A DNA stretch of 64,000 bases, from assembly GCF_004297125.1 (NCBI RefSeq), contig NZ_SCVD01000019.1:62001-126000 (forward strand). The letters run 5' to 3'. Origin of the DNA: Phenylobacterium sp. GTDB taxonomy: Bacteria; Pseudomonadota; Alphaproteobacteria; Caulobacterales; Caulobacteraceae. Of this stretch, positions 34,843-43,648 are shown one piece after another. The position numbers and the translations under genes were made by a program. The notes beneath the pieces are model-generated. The model saw nothing but the letters and a program-made list of their open reading frames with translations, searched no databases and was not told the DNA's origin. The number at the start of each line of letters is the position of its first letter. Within the stretch, counting starts at the first letter, position 1.

Positions 34843-36546
34843 ATGAGCGGTGGGCCGACCAGTGCCGGCGGCGGGCGGGGCCGTCTCGCAATCCTGCACC
34901 CGGCGGGACACACGGCGCTGGGCCGCAATCCGTTCGGCAAGGACGTCGCCAACCTTCAACTGTGGCAGGCGCTGGCCCGCCACGGCGGCTACGCCCGGCT
35001 CGACGTACTGACCACGCAGGTCGTCGACGCGGCCGAGGTGGCGACGGGGCTTCTGGAGGGGGCCTCGTCGGCGACGGAGATCGCCTCCGCGCTCTACCTG
35101 TCCTCGCGCGCGGCCATCGAGGCCGGAGCGCTTCTGCGCGGCCAGCCAGACCTCTCCGACCTGGCATGGTCGAGGCGACGGCGGGCGTCGGATCGGGCGT
35201 ACAGCCTGCTCGGCGTGATCCACACCCTGGCGCCGCCGACGATCCGGCAGATCATCGCCGCCGCCTCGACCGCGCCCATGCATAACTGGGACGCACTGAT
35301 CTGCACCTCGCCCAGCGTGCGGGATGCGGTGGAGACCATGTTCGCCGAGTGGGGCCAGCACCTGGCGGAGCGCACCGGCGGCCGGCCTCCGCCGCGTCCC
35401 GCGCTGCCCATGATCCCACTGGGCGTCGATGCGGAGCGGTTCGCCGCCCAGGCCGACCGGCCGGACGCCCGCGCCCGGGCGCGAGCCGCGCTCGGCCTCG
35501 CGCCGGACGATGTGCTGGTCCTGTGGGTGGGACGGCTTTCCTACTACGAGAAGGCGTTTCCGCAGGCGATGTTCAAGGCTGCGCAGCAGGCTGCGGCGTC
35601 CACCGGCGTGCGCACGGCCTTCGTCATGGCAGGCTGGTTCCCGGCGGCGGACGACCGCGGCCATTATGAGCAGGCCGCCCGCGTCTACGCGCCGGATGTC
35701 GAGACACACTTCGTGGACGGCAACGACCGGGAGCGGCTGGCCGATCTCTGGGCCGGGTCCGACATCTTCCTGTCGCTGGTGGACAATATCCAGGAGACCT
35801 TCGGGATCACCCCGCTGGAAGCTATGGCCAGCGGCCTGCCGGTCGTGGTGAGCGATTGGGACGGCTACCGCGCCACGGTCCGCGACGGGATCGAAGGCTT
35901 CCTGATCCCCACGCTGGGTGGTCCGTCCGGCGGCGGCCTGGGCGGCGTGCTGGTCGAGCGGCACACGATCGATGGTATTGCGTATCAGGCCTACGCGGGC
36001 GCCGTGGCGCAGCACACGGCCGTGCATGTGGGCCGCGCGGGCGCGGCGCTGGACGCGCTGATCCGGTCGCCCGAGTTGCGCCGTCGGATGGGGGAGGCCG
36101 GCCGGGCGCGGGTGCGGGAGACCTACGATTGGCCGGTGGTGGCCCGTCAGGTCCATGCCCTGACCGATGAGCTGGCCGCGGTGCGCGCCGCGGCCGCCGA
36201 TCCGGCGCACCGCGTGGGCCAGGATCCGGTGAAGGGCGACCCATTCCGGGCCTTCGCAGGTTTCGCCTCGCAGGTCCTGACCCTCGAGACGCGGCTGGCG
36301 GCGACGCCGGGGGTGACGAGCGAAGCGGTCGGAGGCGCTGGCCGGGACGTGGCGCTGGACGCAGGTTTCCCGGACTTCCGCGCCGCACCCGCGCTCTGCG
36401 CCCGAGCCTTCGAGCGGATCGCCGCGGCGCCGGGCGGCCTGGCCGTGCGCGACGTCCTGACCGCCTTTCCCGTTCAGCAACGGAGGGCGCTGGAGCTGGG
36501 CCTGGCCTGGATGGCGAAGTGCGGCTTTGTCGACTGGCTGACGTAG
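34843..36546 (+). CDS. GT4-family glycosyltransferase with C-terminal helical extension
   Basis: 567 aa. A GT-B protein: HPAGHTALGRNPFGKDVANL at the N-terminus, IPLGVDAERF, LWVGRLSYYEKAFPQ, and DNIQETFGITPLEAMASGLPVVVSDWDGYR carrying the GT4 E-x7-E element. After ~440 an extra ~120-residue C-terminal domain follows, ending in LGLAWMAKCGFVDWL, which looks like a small winged-helix fold. The protein at 55700-57352 has the same two-part build and shares DALICTS, DNIQETFG and VVSDWDGY, so the two are paralogues. Short GC hairpin with T-rich tail follows at 36563. Confidence 0.87.
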   Translation: MSGGPTSAGGGRGRLAILHPAGHTALGRNPFGKDVANLQLWQALARHGGYARLDVLTTQVVDAAEVATGLLEGASSATEIASALYLSSRAAIEAGALLRGQPDLSDLAWSRRRRASDRAYSLLGVIHTLAPPTIRQIIAAASTAPMHNWDALICTSPSVRDAVETMFAEWGQHLAERTGGRPPPRPALPMIPLGVDAERFAAQADRPDARARARAALGLAPDDVLVLWVGRLSYYEKAFPQAMFKAAQQAAASTGVRTAFVMAGWFPAADDRGHYEQAARVYAPDVETHFVDGNDRERLADLWAGSDIFLSLVDNIQETFGITPLEAMASGLPVVVSDWDGYRATVRDGIEGFLIPTLGGPSGGGLGGVLVERHTIDGIAYQAYAGAVAQHTAVHVGRAGAALDALIRSPELRRRMGEAGRARVRETYDWPVVARQVHALTDELAAVRAAAADPAHRVGQDPVKGDPFRAFAGFASQVLTLETRLAATPGVTSEAVGGAGRDVALDAGFPDFRAAPALCARAFERIAAAPGGLAVRDVLTAFPVQQRRALELGLAWMAKCGFVDWLT

Positions 36547-36562
36547 GCGACGCATCCAACTG

Positions 36563-36582
36563 CGCCGTTCGGCGTTTTCTTC
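36563..36582 (+). terminator. short hairpin with T-rich tail after GT4 gene
   Basis: CGCC, GTTC tetraloop, GGCG (36563-36574), directly followed by TTTTCTTCC. The stem is only four to five base pairs, so it is a weak intrinsic terminator candidate. Confidence 0.4.
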
Positions 36583-36625
36583 CCCTGAGCCGACGAGGGA
36601 CGGCTCACGGATGAGGAGAGATACT

Positions 36626-37006
36626 ATGCGGACGATCGCCATGATCGCCGGCTTGGCCATTGCCGTGGCCGCCGTCCCAGCCGCCTCGCAGGCGGCCTGT
36701 CAGAAGCGCACCAATGGCACGGTCATCGGCGCTCTCGGCGGCGCCCTGCTGGGCAGCACCGTCGCGGGTCGCGGCGACCGGACCGAGGGCGCGTTGATCG
36801 GCGGGGCCGCGGGCGGCCTGGTCGGCAATCAGGTCAGCAAGTGCAAGAACAGGACCTATTCCAGCCGGTCCTATCAGCGCGCCCGCACCAGCGAACGGGC
36901 GTCCTACGATCGGCCGCGTTCCGCTCCGGCCTGCCGGATGGAGACCCGCGCCTACTACGACTCGTACGGCCAGCGAGTGTACCAGCCGACCCGGGTCTGC
37001 AACTAA
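36626..37006 (+). CDS. small exported glycine-zipper protein
   Basis: 126 aa, start ATG 36626 behind GAGGAG. A signal peptide ends near ASQA|AC (~25). Residues ~33-70 are Gly/Ala-rich with GALGGALLGSTVAGRGDR and GALIGGAAGGLVGNQ, the glycine-zipper 2TM pattern found in small outer-membrane-associated proteins. The C-terminal half is basic and Tyr/Arg-rich and has two Cys (ACRME, TRVCN). A structural role in the envelope is possible, but no function can be assigned. The next gene begins three bases after its stop. Confidence 0.72.
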   Translation: MRTIAMIAGLAIAVAAVPAASQAACQKRTNGTVIGALGGALLGSTVAGRGDRTEGALIGGAAGGLVGNQVSKCKNRTYSSRSYQRARTSERASYDRPRSAPACRMETRAYYDSYGQRVYQPTRVCN

Positions 37007-37009
37007 GCC

Positions 37010-37465
37010 ATGCGCAACATCCTGATCGTCACCGTCGCTTGCGCCGGCCTGGCCGCTTGCCAGGGCGAGCGCCGCCCCGTGGCCGGCGTCTGCAAGCCGT
37101 TTCCGGAAGCCGCCCAGCCCGCGGCCACGGACGGGGCCGCCGTGCTCGAAGACTGCCTCCATCGCTGGGGGTACACCCTGGCCAAGGGGCCTGACGACGC
37201 CGGAATGGTGGCCGACGCCGCCGTCGCGGCCTGCACGGGGCCGCTCACGCGCTGGAACCAGCAGAGCCTGGCCGCCGCGGCCGCCGCGCCCGAACAGTCG
37301 CAGGAGGGCCTCAGCCTGCTGACCGGCGAGCCGAGCAGTCCGATCGCCGAGCACCGCAAGTTCGCCTCCGACCGGGCCCTATTCTATGTCGCCCAGGCGC
37401 GTGCGGGATCGTGCAAGGCGCCGCCACGCCGCGAGGGCGCACCGATGACCAGTCCGGACAAGTGA
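37010..37465 (+). CDS. putative lipoprotein of unknown function
   Basis: 151 aa. The N-terminus VTVACAGLAAC is a lipoprotein signal with Cys17 as the likely lipidation site (lipobox LAAC). The mature part has four further Cys (GVCKPF, EDCLHR, AACTGP, GSCKAP), which may pair in the periplasm. No family is recognised. It is probably cotranscribed with the glycine-zipper gene and ends at a strong bidirectional hairpin. Confidence 0.65.
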   Translation: MRNILIVTVACAGLAACQGERRPVAGVCKPFPEAAQPAATDGAAVLEDCLHRWGYTLAKGPDDAGMVADAAVAACTGPLTRWNQQSLAAAAAAPEQSQEGLSLLTGEPSSPIAEHRKFASDRALFYVAQARAGSCKAPPRREGAPMTSPDK

Positions 37466-37471
37466 GACGAC

Positions 37472-37500
37472 GGGCGCGCCACGCCGGCGCGCCCTTCTTC
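37472..37500 (+). terminator. bidirectional intrinsic terminator between convergent genes
   Basis: Perfect 9-bp inverted repeat GGGCGCGCC / GGCGCGCCC with a 5-base loop (ACGCC), followed by TTCTTC on the plus strand. It lies between the lipoprotein stop (37465) and the end of the DUF3597 gene (37501). Confidence 0.65.
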
Positions 37501-37893
37501 TCAGCGCAGCGAATCCGGAACGATGCCGCCGTTCTCGGCGAGTTTCCGCATGACCGCCTTGTGCAGCCAGACGTTCATGGCGGCGCTGTCTTCCGTGTCG
37601 CCCGTGTAGCCGAGCTCGGCAGCCAGCGCCTTGCGGTTGGCGAGGCTGGAATCGATGGACAGCAGCTTCAGCAGGTCGACGATGGATTGGCGCCAATTCA
37701 GCGGTTGGCCGTTGTCCTTGGCCATGACCTCGAGCACCGCCTCGACATCGACGGCCGGCGCAGGAGCCGTGGGCGCAGCGGGCGCAGCCGCGGGCGCCGC
37801 AGCGGCGGGAACGGGCTGCGGTGCGGTTTGCGGCGCGGCCTGGGCCTTGGGGTGGTGGAAAATCTTGGAAAGGATATCGCCGAACACGCTCAT
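37501..37893 (-). CDS. DUF3597-domain protein
   Basis: 130 aa. It begins MSVFGDILSKIFHH; then come a low-complexity Ala/Pro linker (~20-47) and a compact helical domain (VDVEAVLEVMAKDNGQPLNWRQSIVDLLKLLSID...LGYTGD...NVWLHKAVMRKLAENGG). This matches the DUF3597 layout, known in proteobacteria but of unknown function (LysM-associated in some relatives). It is a stand-alone gene between the envelope-protein pair and the ABC exporter. Confidence 0.85.
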   Translation of the reverse strand: MSVFGDILSKIFHHPKAQAAPQTAPQPVPAAAAPAAAPAAPTAPAPAVDVEAVLEVMAKDNGQPLNWRQSIVDLLKLLSIDSSLANRKALAAELGYTGDTEDSAAMNVWLHKAVMRKLAENGGIVPDSLR

Positions 37894-37955
37894 CTGCAGC
37901 CTCCTCTGCCGGGAAGGCGGAACGCGGGGGCGCGTGGTTGGATGCTAAGGCGCCG

Positions 37956-38702
37956 CTAAGTCTTCAGCAGCTGGTCCAGTTTTCGGATATCGACGATCTC
38001 GGAGGCGACGCCGCCTTCGAGCTTCATGACCTTGTTGCAGTAGAGCTTGAGCAGCGGCGCCTCGTGCGTGGCGAGGACCAGGATCCCCGCCCGCTCCACC
38101 AACTTCAGCAGGCGCTTGTGGGCGATCTTCTGGAAATCGGCGTCGCCCACCGCGATCCACTCGTCCATCAAGAGGACGTCGCAGTCGACTGCGGTGGCGG
38201 CGGCGAAGGCCATCCGGCCCTTCATGCCGGCCGAATAGGTCTTCACCGGCATCGAGAGAAACGGGCCCAGGCCGGTGAACTCGGCGATCTCGTCCATCCG
38301 TGCATCGATCTGCTTGGAGGAGAGCCCAGCGATCCGGCAGCGCAAACGGATGTTCTCGTAGCCGGTGGCGGAAGGATCGATACCGAGACCCAGATCCAGC
38401 AGCGACGCGATCCGGCCGTTGACCTCGATCGAGCCGTCGTCGGGCTCGTAGGCCCCCGAAAGCGCGCGTAGCAGCGTGGTCTTGCCCGAGCCGTTGTGGC
38501 CGATCAGGCCCAGGCGGTCGCCCGCCTGAAGCTTGAGGTTCACGCCTTCGAGAGCGGTGACGTCGGTCACTCCGGCGTGGCGGCCCAAGGCGCCGCCCAC
38601 GGACACGGCCCGGGCCAGCGCCTTCTTCAGCGACTTGGCGTCGGCGCCGTAGACCGGGAAACGGATGGTCAGGTCCGTGCAGGTGATGGAAGCTGCGGTC
38701 AC
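37956..38702 (-). CDS. wzt: polysaccharide ABC exporter, ATP-binding subunit
   Basis: 248 aa from GTG 38702, which overlaps the permease stop (GTGA). Walker A GHNGSGKTT (68-76), signature YSAGM (156-160) and Walker B LLMDEW (Asp180/Glu181) are intact; THEAPLL holds the switch His. The N-terminal strand IRFPVYGADAKSLKK and the insertion before Walker A are typical of the Wzt/KpsT/TagH polysaccharide subfamily. There is no C-terminal carbohydrate-binding domain of the kind found in O9a-type Wzt, so it is the short form that exports without reading a terminal cap. Confidence 0.9.
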   Translation of the reverse strand: MTAASITCTDLTIRFPVYGADAKSLKKALARAVSVGGALGRHAGVTDVTALEGVNLKLQAGDRLGLIGHNGSGKTTLLRALSGAYEPDDGSIEVNGRIASLLDLGLGIDPSATGYENIRLRCRIAGLSSKQIDARMDEIAEFTGLGPFLSMPVKTYSAGMKGRMAFAAATAVDCDVLLMDEWIAVGDADFQKIAHKRLLKLVERAGILVLATHEAPLLKLYCNKVMKLEGGVASEIVDIRKLDQLLKT

Positions 38703-39532
38703 AGGTAATGCACCAGGCGCCGGCGTGTGCGGGCGAAGATCATGAACGTCACCAGCCAACCCAGCAGGGCCATGGCCACCAGCACCACATAGCTGTGCGC
38801 CTGCACGGACTGGCCCAGCAGCGGCGCGCGGACCGCCTGGAGCAGGTGGTAGAACGGGTTGAGGTCGAGGAAGACCTGGTGTTTGCCGAACCGGCTCGGC
38901 ATCCAGAACACCGGCGTCATGAAGATCGCGAACTGCATCACGGAGACCACGATCTGCGGGATGTCGCGGTAGCGGGCCGAGGCGATGGCGGCGAGGAGTG
39001 CCAGCCAGCTCGCGTTCAGCAGCATCAGCAGCACGCCGACCAGGGCCAGGGGCAGGTTCGCGGTCTGCCAGTAGCCGTAGAAGGTCAGCATCGCGACCAC
39101 GATCACCAGGTGATGGGCCAGGTTGATCAGGTTGCGGAACACCGTGCGCCACAGGAAGGTGAGCATCGGCAAGCTGGTCTGCGACAGCATCCCGGAGGCC
39201 AGGACGAAGGTTTCGCAACCCTCGTTGATCGTGCCCGTCATCACGCCGAAAAACACGATCCCCAGGGCCACGTAGGGCAGGAACTCGTTCAGCGGCAGGT
39301 CGAAGAGGCTGGCGTAGAGGAAGCCGATCCCCAGCACCATCAGGCCCATGCTGAGCGTGATCCAGAACGGCCCCAGCACCGAGCCCCGATAGCGCGACGC
39401 CACGTCGTGCCAGGCCAGAGACCACGCCAAGCCGATCCGCTGGAACGAGTTCCGCAAGTCCCGCAGCGCCATCTGGAATTGGAACAGCGCGCCGCGCTGT
39501 CCGGTCCGCAGCATGTGGGTGGCGGTTTCCAT
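38699..39532 (-). CDS. wzm: polysaccharide ABC exporter, permease subunit
   Basis: 277 aa ABC-2 type inner-membrane protein with six predicted membrane helices, beginning after an amphipathic N-terminal stretch (WSLAWHDVASRYRGSVLGPFW, the hallmark of this family). Together with the overlapping ATPase gene it would move a lipid-linked O-polysaccharide or capsule chain to the periplasmic face. The neighbouring glycosyltransferases point to an O-chain or S-LPS cargo. Confidence 0.9.
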   Translation of the reverse strand: METATHMLRTGQRGALFQFQMALRDLRNSFQRIGLAWSLAWHDVASRYRGSVLGPFWITLSMGLMVLGIGFLYASLFDLPLNEFLPYVALGIVFFGVMTGTINEGCETFVLASGMLSQTSLPMLTFLWRTVFRNLINLAHHLVIVVAMLTFYGYWQTANLPLALVGVLLMLLNASWLALLAAIASARYRDIPQIVVSVMQFAIFMTPVFWMPSRFGKHQVFLDLNPFYHLLQAVRAPLLGQSVQAHSYVVLVAMALLGWLVTFMIFARTRRRLVHYL

Positions 39533-39644
39533 GGCCTCTCCGACAGAAGGCGCCGGAGGTAACAGCCGGTGTTTGACCGCGCAAGGAACACCGCCAGTCG
39601 CACGAACTTTGCCAGCCCGCGCGCTTCCGTGTTAGCCCCGCGGC

Positions 39645-40706
39645 GTGCCCTCCGCCGTGACCGCTCCGCCCATCGAACGCCCCGTCCGCGACCCCGCGGC
39701 GCCCGCCCTGTCGCTGGAGGGCGCGGGCGTCTGGCTGGTGGTGCCCTGCTACAAGGTGACCGGCCACATCCTGCGGGTGATCAAGCGGACGCCCGTCTGG
39801 TTCGAGGGCATCGTCTGCGTCGACGACGCCTGCCCCGACAAGTCCGGCGACTTCATCGAGGCCAACAACACCGATCCGCGGGTGGTGGTGGTCCGGCTGG
39901 CCAAGAACCAGGGCGTGGGCGGGGCCATGCTCGCGGGCTACGCCGAGGCCGCCCGGCGCGGCGCCCGGGTGATGGTCAAGGTCGATGGCGACGACCAGAT
40001 GGACCTGGGCTACGCCGCCCAACTCGTGGCGCCGATCCTCCTGGGTGAGGCCGACTACGCCAAGGGCAACCGCTTCACCTCGATCAGCCACCTGACCCGG
40101 ATGCCGACCGTCCGGGTGCTGGGGAACGCGGCCCTGAGCTTCGCGGCCAAGCTCTCGACCGGGTACTGGAACATCTTCGACCCGACTAACGGCTACACGG
40201 CGATGGAGGCCAATGTGGCCCGGCTGGTGATGGAGAAGCGGGTGTCCCGGCGGTTCTTCTTCGAGACCGACCTGCTCTATCACCTGGGCACCCTCAGGGC
40301 CGTGGTGCGCGACGTGCCGATGCCGGCCCGCTACGCCGACGAGGTGTCCAACATCCGGATCGGCGCCATCGTCGGCCCCTTCGCGCTGAAACACCTGCGC
40401 AACTTCGCCCAGCGGGTGGTGGGCCAGTACTTCGTGCGGGACTTCAACGCCGCCAGCGTCGAGCTGGTCTTCGGTACGTTCTTCTCGCTGTTCGGCCTCG
40501 CCTATGCACTGAGCTACTTCGCCAACCGGGTGCCCGGCCAGGCGGCGTCGGCCGGGGTGGTCATGCTGGCCGCCCTGCCGGTGATCCTGGGCGTGCAGTT
40601 CCTGCTGCAGGCGATGAACTTCGACGTGCTGAACGTGCCCAACCGACCGATCCACCCGTATCTCAACGTGATCCGGGAACTGGAATCGCAGGACGAGCCG
40701 AAATGA
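39645..40706 (+). CDS. GT2 polyprenyl-phosphate glycosyltransferase (GtrB/ArnC-like)
   Basis: 353 aa from GTG 39645. GT-A fold: VVPCYKVTGHI, VCVDDACPDKS (Asp60/Asp61), LAKNQGVGGAMLAGYAEA and KVDGDDQMD (the DxD-type 114-118). Two C-terminal membrane helices (about 283-304 and 313-332) resemble dolichyl/undecaprenyl-phosphate glycosyltransferases. It probably charges undecaprenyl phosphate with one sugar for use on the outer side of the membrane. Its stop overlaps the start of the small membrane protein gene (ATGA). Confidence 0.88.
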   Translation: MPSAVTAPPIERPVRDPAAPALSLEGAGVWLVVPCYKVTGHILRVIKRTPVWFEGIVCVDDACPDKSGDFIEANNTDPRVVVVRLAKNQGVGGAMLAGYAEAARRGARVMVKVDGDDQMDLGYAAQLVAPILLGEADYAKGNRFTSISHLTRMPTVRVLGNAALSFAAKLSTGYWNIFDPTNGYTAMEANVARLVMEKRVSRRFFFETDLLYHLGTLRAVVRDVPMPARYADEVSNIRIGAIVGPFALKHLRNFAQRVVGQYFVRDFNAASVELVFGTFFSLFGLAYALSYFANRVPGQAASAGVVMLAALPVILGVQFLLQAMNFDVLNVPNRPIHPYLNVIRELESQDEPK

Positions 40707-41062
40707 CGCCGCGCGACATGCTGATCTGCGCCGGGTTCTCGCTCGCCCTGCCGATCGGCCAGATCATGTTCAAGTTCGCGGCGATCCAGAATGCGCGCCA
40801 GGAAGGGCCGCTGCTGATGAGGCTGGCCACCAACGGCCCGCTGATCGGCGCCCTGGCCTGGTACGGCCTGACGGCGCTGTTCTGGTTCTACATCCTGACG
40901 CGGGTGCCGCTGTCGCGGGCCTATCCCTTCGCGCTCGCCGGCACCGGACTGATCCCGATCCTGGCCTGGCTGATCTTCAAGGAACCCATGTCCTGGCGTA
41001 TCGCGGCCGGCTACGCCCTGATGCTCGCAGGCCTGTTCGTGGTGCAGAGCCAAGCCGCCTAA
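40703..41062 (+). CDS. small four-helix membrane protein (ArnE/GtrA/SMR-like)
   Basis: 119 aa with four hydrophobic helices; the pattern AWYGLTALFWFYILTRVPLSRAYPF, then GLIPILAWLIFKEPMSWR, resembles the EamA/SMR fold of ArnE/ArnF-type flippase subunits. Between a polyprenyl-P glycosyltransferase and a polytopic membrane protein, it most plausibly flips the polyprenyl-phosphate sugar across the inner membrane. Confidence 0.8.
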   Translation: MTPRDMLICAGFSLALPIGQIMFKFAAIQNARQEGPLLMRLATNGPLIGALAWYGLTALFWFYILTRVPLSRAYPFALAGTGLIPILAWLIFKEPMSWRIAAGYALMLAGLFVVQSQAA

Positions 41063-41088
41063 AGCTTGGCGTGGGACAGGAGAGTCGC

Positions 41089-42450
41089 ATGGGCAGGATT
41101 CAGTTTGATGCGCGGCCGGCCTACTGGCTGACGCTCGCGGGCGGCTACGGCCTGCTGCTCTATTGGAACCTGCCCGGCCACCTGACGGTCGATTCGGTGC
41201 TGGCCCTGCACGAGGGCCGGTTCGGCGTCCGCACCACATGGAACCCGGCCTTCTTCGGCTGGCTGCTGGGCGTGCTGGACCGCGTCCATACGGGCACGGC
41301 CCTCGCCGTTGGGCTGGCCGGGGGCCTCCTGTTCGGCGCCTGGGCCCTGCTGCCGGCCCTGCGACCCCGTACGAGCTGGCTGGCGCCGATCGCGGCCGTC
41401 GGCCTGGTGGCCCTACCCCAGGTGATGATCTATCCGGCCATCGTCTGGAAGGATGTCCAGTTCGCCGTGTCGGCGGTCGCGGGGTTCGCGCTGCTGGCGT
41501 TCGGGGTGCGCGACCGGTCGCACGGGACGCCCTGGCTCAGCTTGGCGTTCGCCGCCCTGCTGTTCGCCGCCGCCGGACTGCTGCGCCAGAACGGCCTGAT
41601 CCTGGCGCTGCCCGCCGCGCTGGCGATCGCCTGGGCCCGCTCCGGCCACCGCGGCTGGCCGCGCGGTCTGGTGCTGGCCGGGGGCTGGCTGGCCGTGGTG
41701 GCCTGCCTGACCTTCGTGCTCAGCGCCGTCGCCCAGCCGCAGGGCGCGGGCGCGCCCGACGACGCCGGCAGCAAGGGTCTGCGCATCCTGGGCACCTACG
41801 ACGTCGTCGCGGCCTCGGCGCTGCAATCGGGCCGTCCGACCCCGCACATCGACGCCGAATCGCCCGAGGCCGGCGCCTATCTCCGCCAGCAGGCGCACCG
41901 GCTCTATTCGCCGGAGCGGGTCGACCAGATCGGCCAGGACCCGAAGATGGGCGAGCTGATGAGGACCGTGTCGAGCGAGGCGATTCGCGCGGAGTGGCTG
42001 GACCTGATCCGAGACCAGCCCGGCCTCTATCTGCGCGTCCGCGCGCTGGCCTTCGGCCAGGTGGTCGGTACGCCGGTGATCGATCGCTGCCTGCCGGCGA
42101 CCGTCGGCGTCGAGGGCCCGGCCGAGGCGCTCAAGGCGCTGAAGATGCCTCGCCGCCTGACGCAGGAGGACCGGAAGCTCTTCAACTACCTCACCTGGTA
42201 CCTGGACACCCCGGCCATGTCCCACCTGGCCTATGCGGCCGTCGCCCTGTTGGTGGGCGTGCTCCTCCTGCTGCGGCGCGATCCGGCCGACCTGGTGATC
42301 GCGGGGTTGATGGCGGGGGCCCTGGGGTTCGCGGCCAGCTTCTTCGCCATCTCGCTCGCCTGTGACTATCGCTACCTCTACCTGCTGGACCTGGCGGCGA
42401 TCACGGGCCTGCTCTACCTGGCCATCGACCCGCGCCTGCGACGGACCTAG
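41089..42450 (+). CDS. polytopic membrane protein, probable GT-C glycosyltransferase
   Basis: 453 aa from ATG 41089 (GGGACAGGAGAG just upstream). About ten to twelve hydrophobic segments; the first periplasmic loop contains HLTVDSVLALHEGRFG and a later one IVWKDVQF. Acidic residues in the first large loop and a big hydrophilic loop (about 230-370) are typical of GT-C enzymes that use polyprenyl-phosphate sugars. With its two upstream neighbours it forms a Gtr-like triad that could decorate the O-chain in the periplasm. The sugar is unknown. Confidence 0.7.
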   Translation: MGRIQFDARPAYWLTLAGGYGLLLYWNLPGHLTVDSVLALHEGRFGVRTTWNPAFFGWLLGVLDRVHTGTALAVGLAGGLLFGAWALLPALRPRTSWLAPIAAVGLVALPQVMIYPAIVWKDVQFAVSAVAGFALLAFGVRDRSHGTPWLSLAFAALLFAAAGLLRQNGLILALPAALAIAWARSGHRGWPRGLVLAGGWLAVVACLTFVLSAVAQPQGAGAPDDAGSKGLRILGTYDVVAASALQSGRPTPHIDAESPEAGAYLRQQAHRLYSPERVDQIGQDPKMGELMRTVSSEAIRAEWLDLIRDQPGLYLRVRALAFGQVVGTPVIDRCLPATVGVEGPAEALKALKMPRRLTQEDRKLFNYLTWYLDTPAMSHLAYAAVALLVGVLLLLRRDPADLVIAGLMAGALGFAASFFAISLACDYRYLYLLDLAAITGLLYLAIDPRLRRT

Positions 42451-42456
42451 GCGCGC

Positions 42457-43512
42457 TCACTCCTCGGCGAGCGCGGCGTCCAGTTCGGCGTCGATGCTGT
42501 CCAGCAGGCTTTGGGCCGCCCGCCAGCCGTCTTCCAGGCGGGCGATGCTGGCCTTGGCCTCGGCTTCGAACGCCCCGGCCACCTCTAGCCGCGCGCGGGC
42601 GTCCAGCAGTTCGGCGCGGACGGCGGCGAGGTCCCGGGTCGTGGAGGAGATCAGCGCGCCCATGTCCCGGGCCCGCTCGGCCAGCCTGGCGGCGGCCCGG
42701 TCCAGCAGCCTCTGGTCCGGATCCCGGCCTGCGGCCTTGGCCTCGAACCAGGCGAACACATCGCCGGCGATCTCGCCGGCCCAGCCCAGGCGCTTCAGGC
42801 CGTCGCTGACGGCGTTGTGGCGCAGGTCGGCCGTGAGGAAGCCGTCGATCTCCGTAGCGGCCTTGGCGGTCAGCTTCGGCAGCGGCGCGCCGTGCGCGGC
42901 CTCGATCCTCGCCACCTCGGCGCGCCAGTCGGCCAGCAGGGCGTCATAGCCCACGAAGGCTCTGGGCAGGTCGCGGGTGTAGGCCTCGGCCGCCAGCATG
43001 TAGGCGCTCCAGACCAGCACCGACTTCTCGTCGGCGAAGCCGTCGCGGCGGCGCAGCGAGCCGGCCACCGCCAGGGGATGGCGCACGGGGATCACGCAGC
43101 GGGCCTCGACCCTCTTCCTCGCCAGCACCTCGCGCCACATGGGCAGCAGCACCGTGGCGCGGGGGTCCTTCATCAAGGGCCAGGCCGCCTTGGGGAATTC
43201 CTCGTCGAACAGGGCCGTGGCGGCATCCAGCCAGGCCTTGTCGTCGTCCGGCGTCAGCGCCCGGTACGGGTAGGCGAAGGGGTCGTCCCAGGCGGAGCCC
43301 GCAGCGCGCAGCCGCTCGTCGTTGAAGATCGCGATCTTCCAGGGCTCGAAGTAGCCCTTGGCGTTGTGCTCGTCGCCCGGCATCACATGGGTCGGCAGTT
43401 GGGCGCCGGCCAGGGCCAGAAGCTGGGTCACCGCAGAGGTGCCCGAGCGGTGCATGCCCAGCACGAGATAGGCGGTGCGCGGCGTGGCGGTCTTGGCGGG
43501 TTGGCGGCTCAT
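42457..43512 (-). CDS. sulfotransferase-family protein with C-terminal coiled coil
   Basis: 351 aa from ATG 43512. LVLGMHRSGTSAV (~17-29) is the 5'-phosphosulfate loop for PAPS, and VIPVRHPLAVAGSL is the 3'-phosphate-binding strand-helix. Residues ~260-350 form a long Ala/Glu/Arg-rich coiled coil, possibly for self-association or membrane-complex contact. It should transfer sulfate from PAPS to a hydroxyl of the surface glycan. Its stop lies six bases past the stop of the convergent GT-C gene. Confidence 0.82.
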   Translation of the reverse strand: MSRQPAKTATPRTAYLVLGMHRSGTSAVTQLLALAGAQLPTHVMPGDEHNAKGYFEPWKIAIFNDERLRAAGSAWDDPFAYPYRALTPDDDKAWLDAATALFDEEFPKAAWPLMKDPRATVLLPMWREVLARKRVEARCVIPVRHPLAVAGSLRRRDGFADEKSVLVWSAYMLAAEAYTRDLPRAFVGYDALLADWRAEVARIEAAHGAPLPKLTAKAATEIDGFLTADLRHNAVSDGLKRLGWAGEIAGDVFAWFEAKAAGRDPDQRLLDRAAARLAERARDMGALISSTTRDLAAVRAELLDARARLEVAGAFEAEAKASIARLEDGWRAAQSLLDSIDAELDAALAEE

Positions 43513-43648
43513 CCTGTCGCCGGTGGTACGAGGCAGGGCGCGCGGCGGCAAGTCCGTACGGATCGCCCGCGATCGTCGGCCAAGGTTGAACCCCCGGGGC
43601 ATCTGTTGCACACCACCCCGCGCCGCCGCTCTCAGGAACCGGAACTCC

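Noticed and set aside
37956..40655. 899-codon minus-strand frame that seems to fuse an unknown domain to the ABC ATPase
   Set aside because: The part above 38702 is opposite the GT2 gene and out of frame with the permease. The true start is the GTG at 38702, overlapping the permease stop.
39645..42450. The GT2/small membrane/polytopic triad as an integrated prophage remnant
   Set aside because: No integrase, tRNA, attachment repeats or phage structural genes are nearby, and base composition matches the surroundings.
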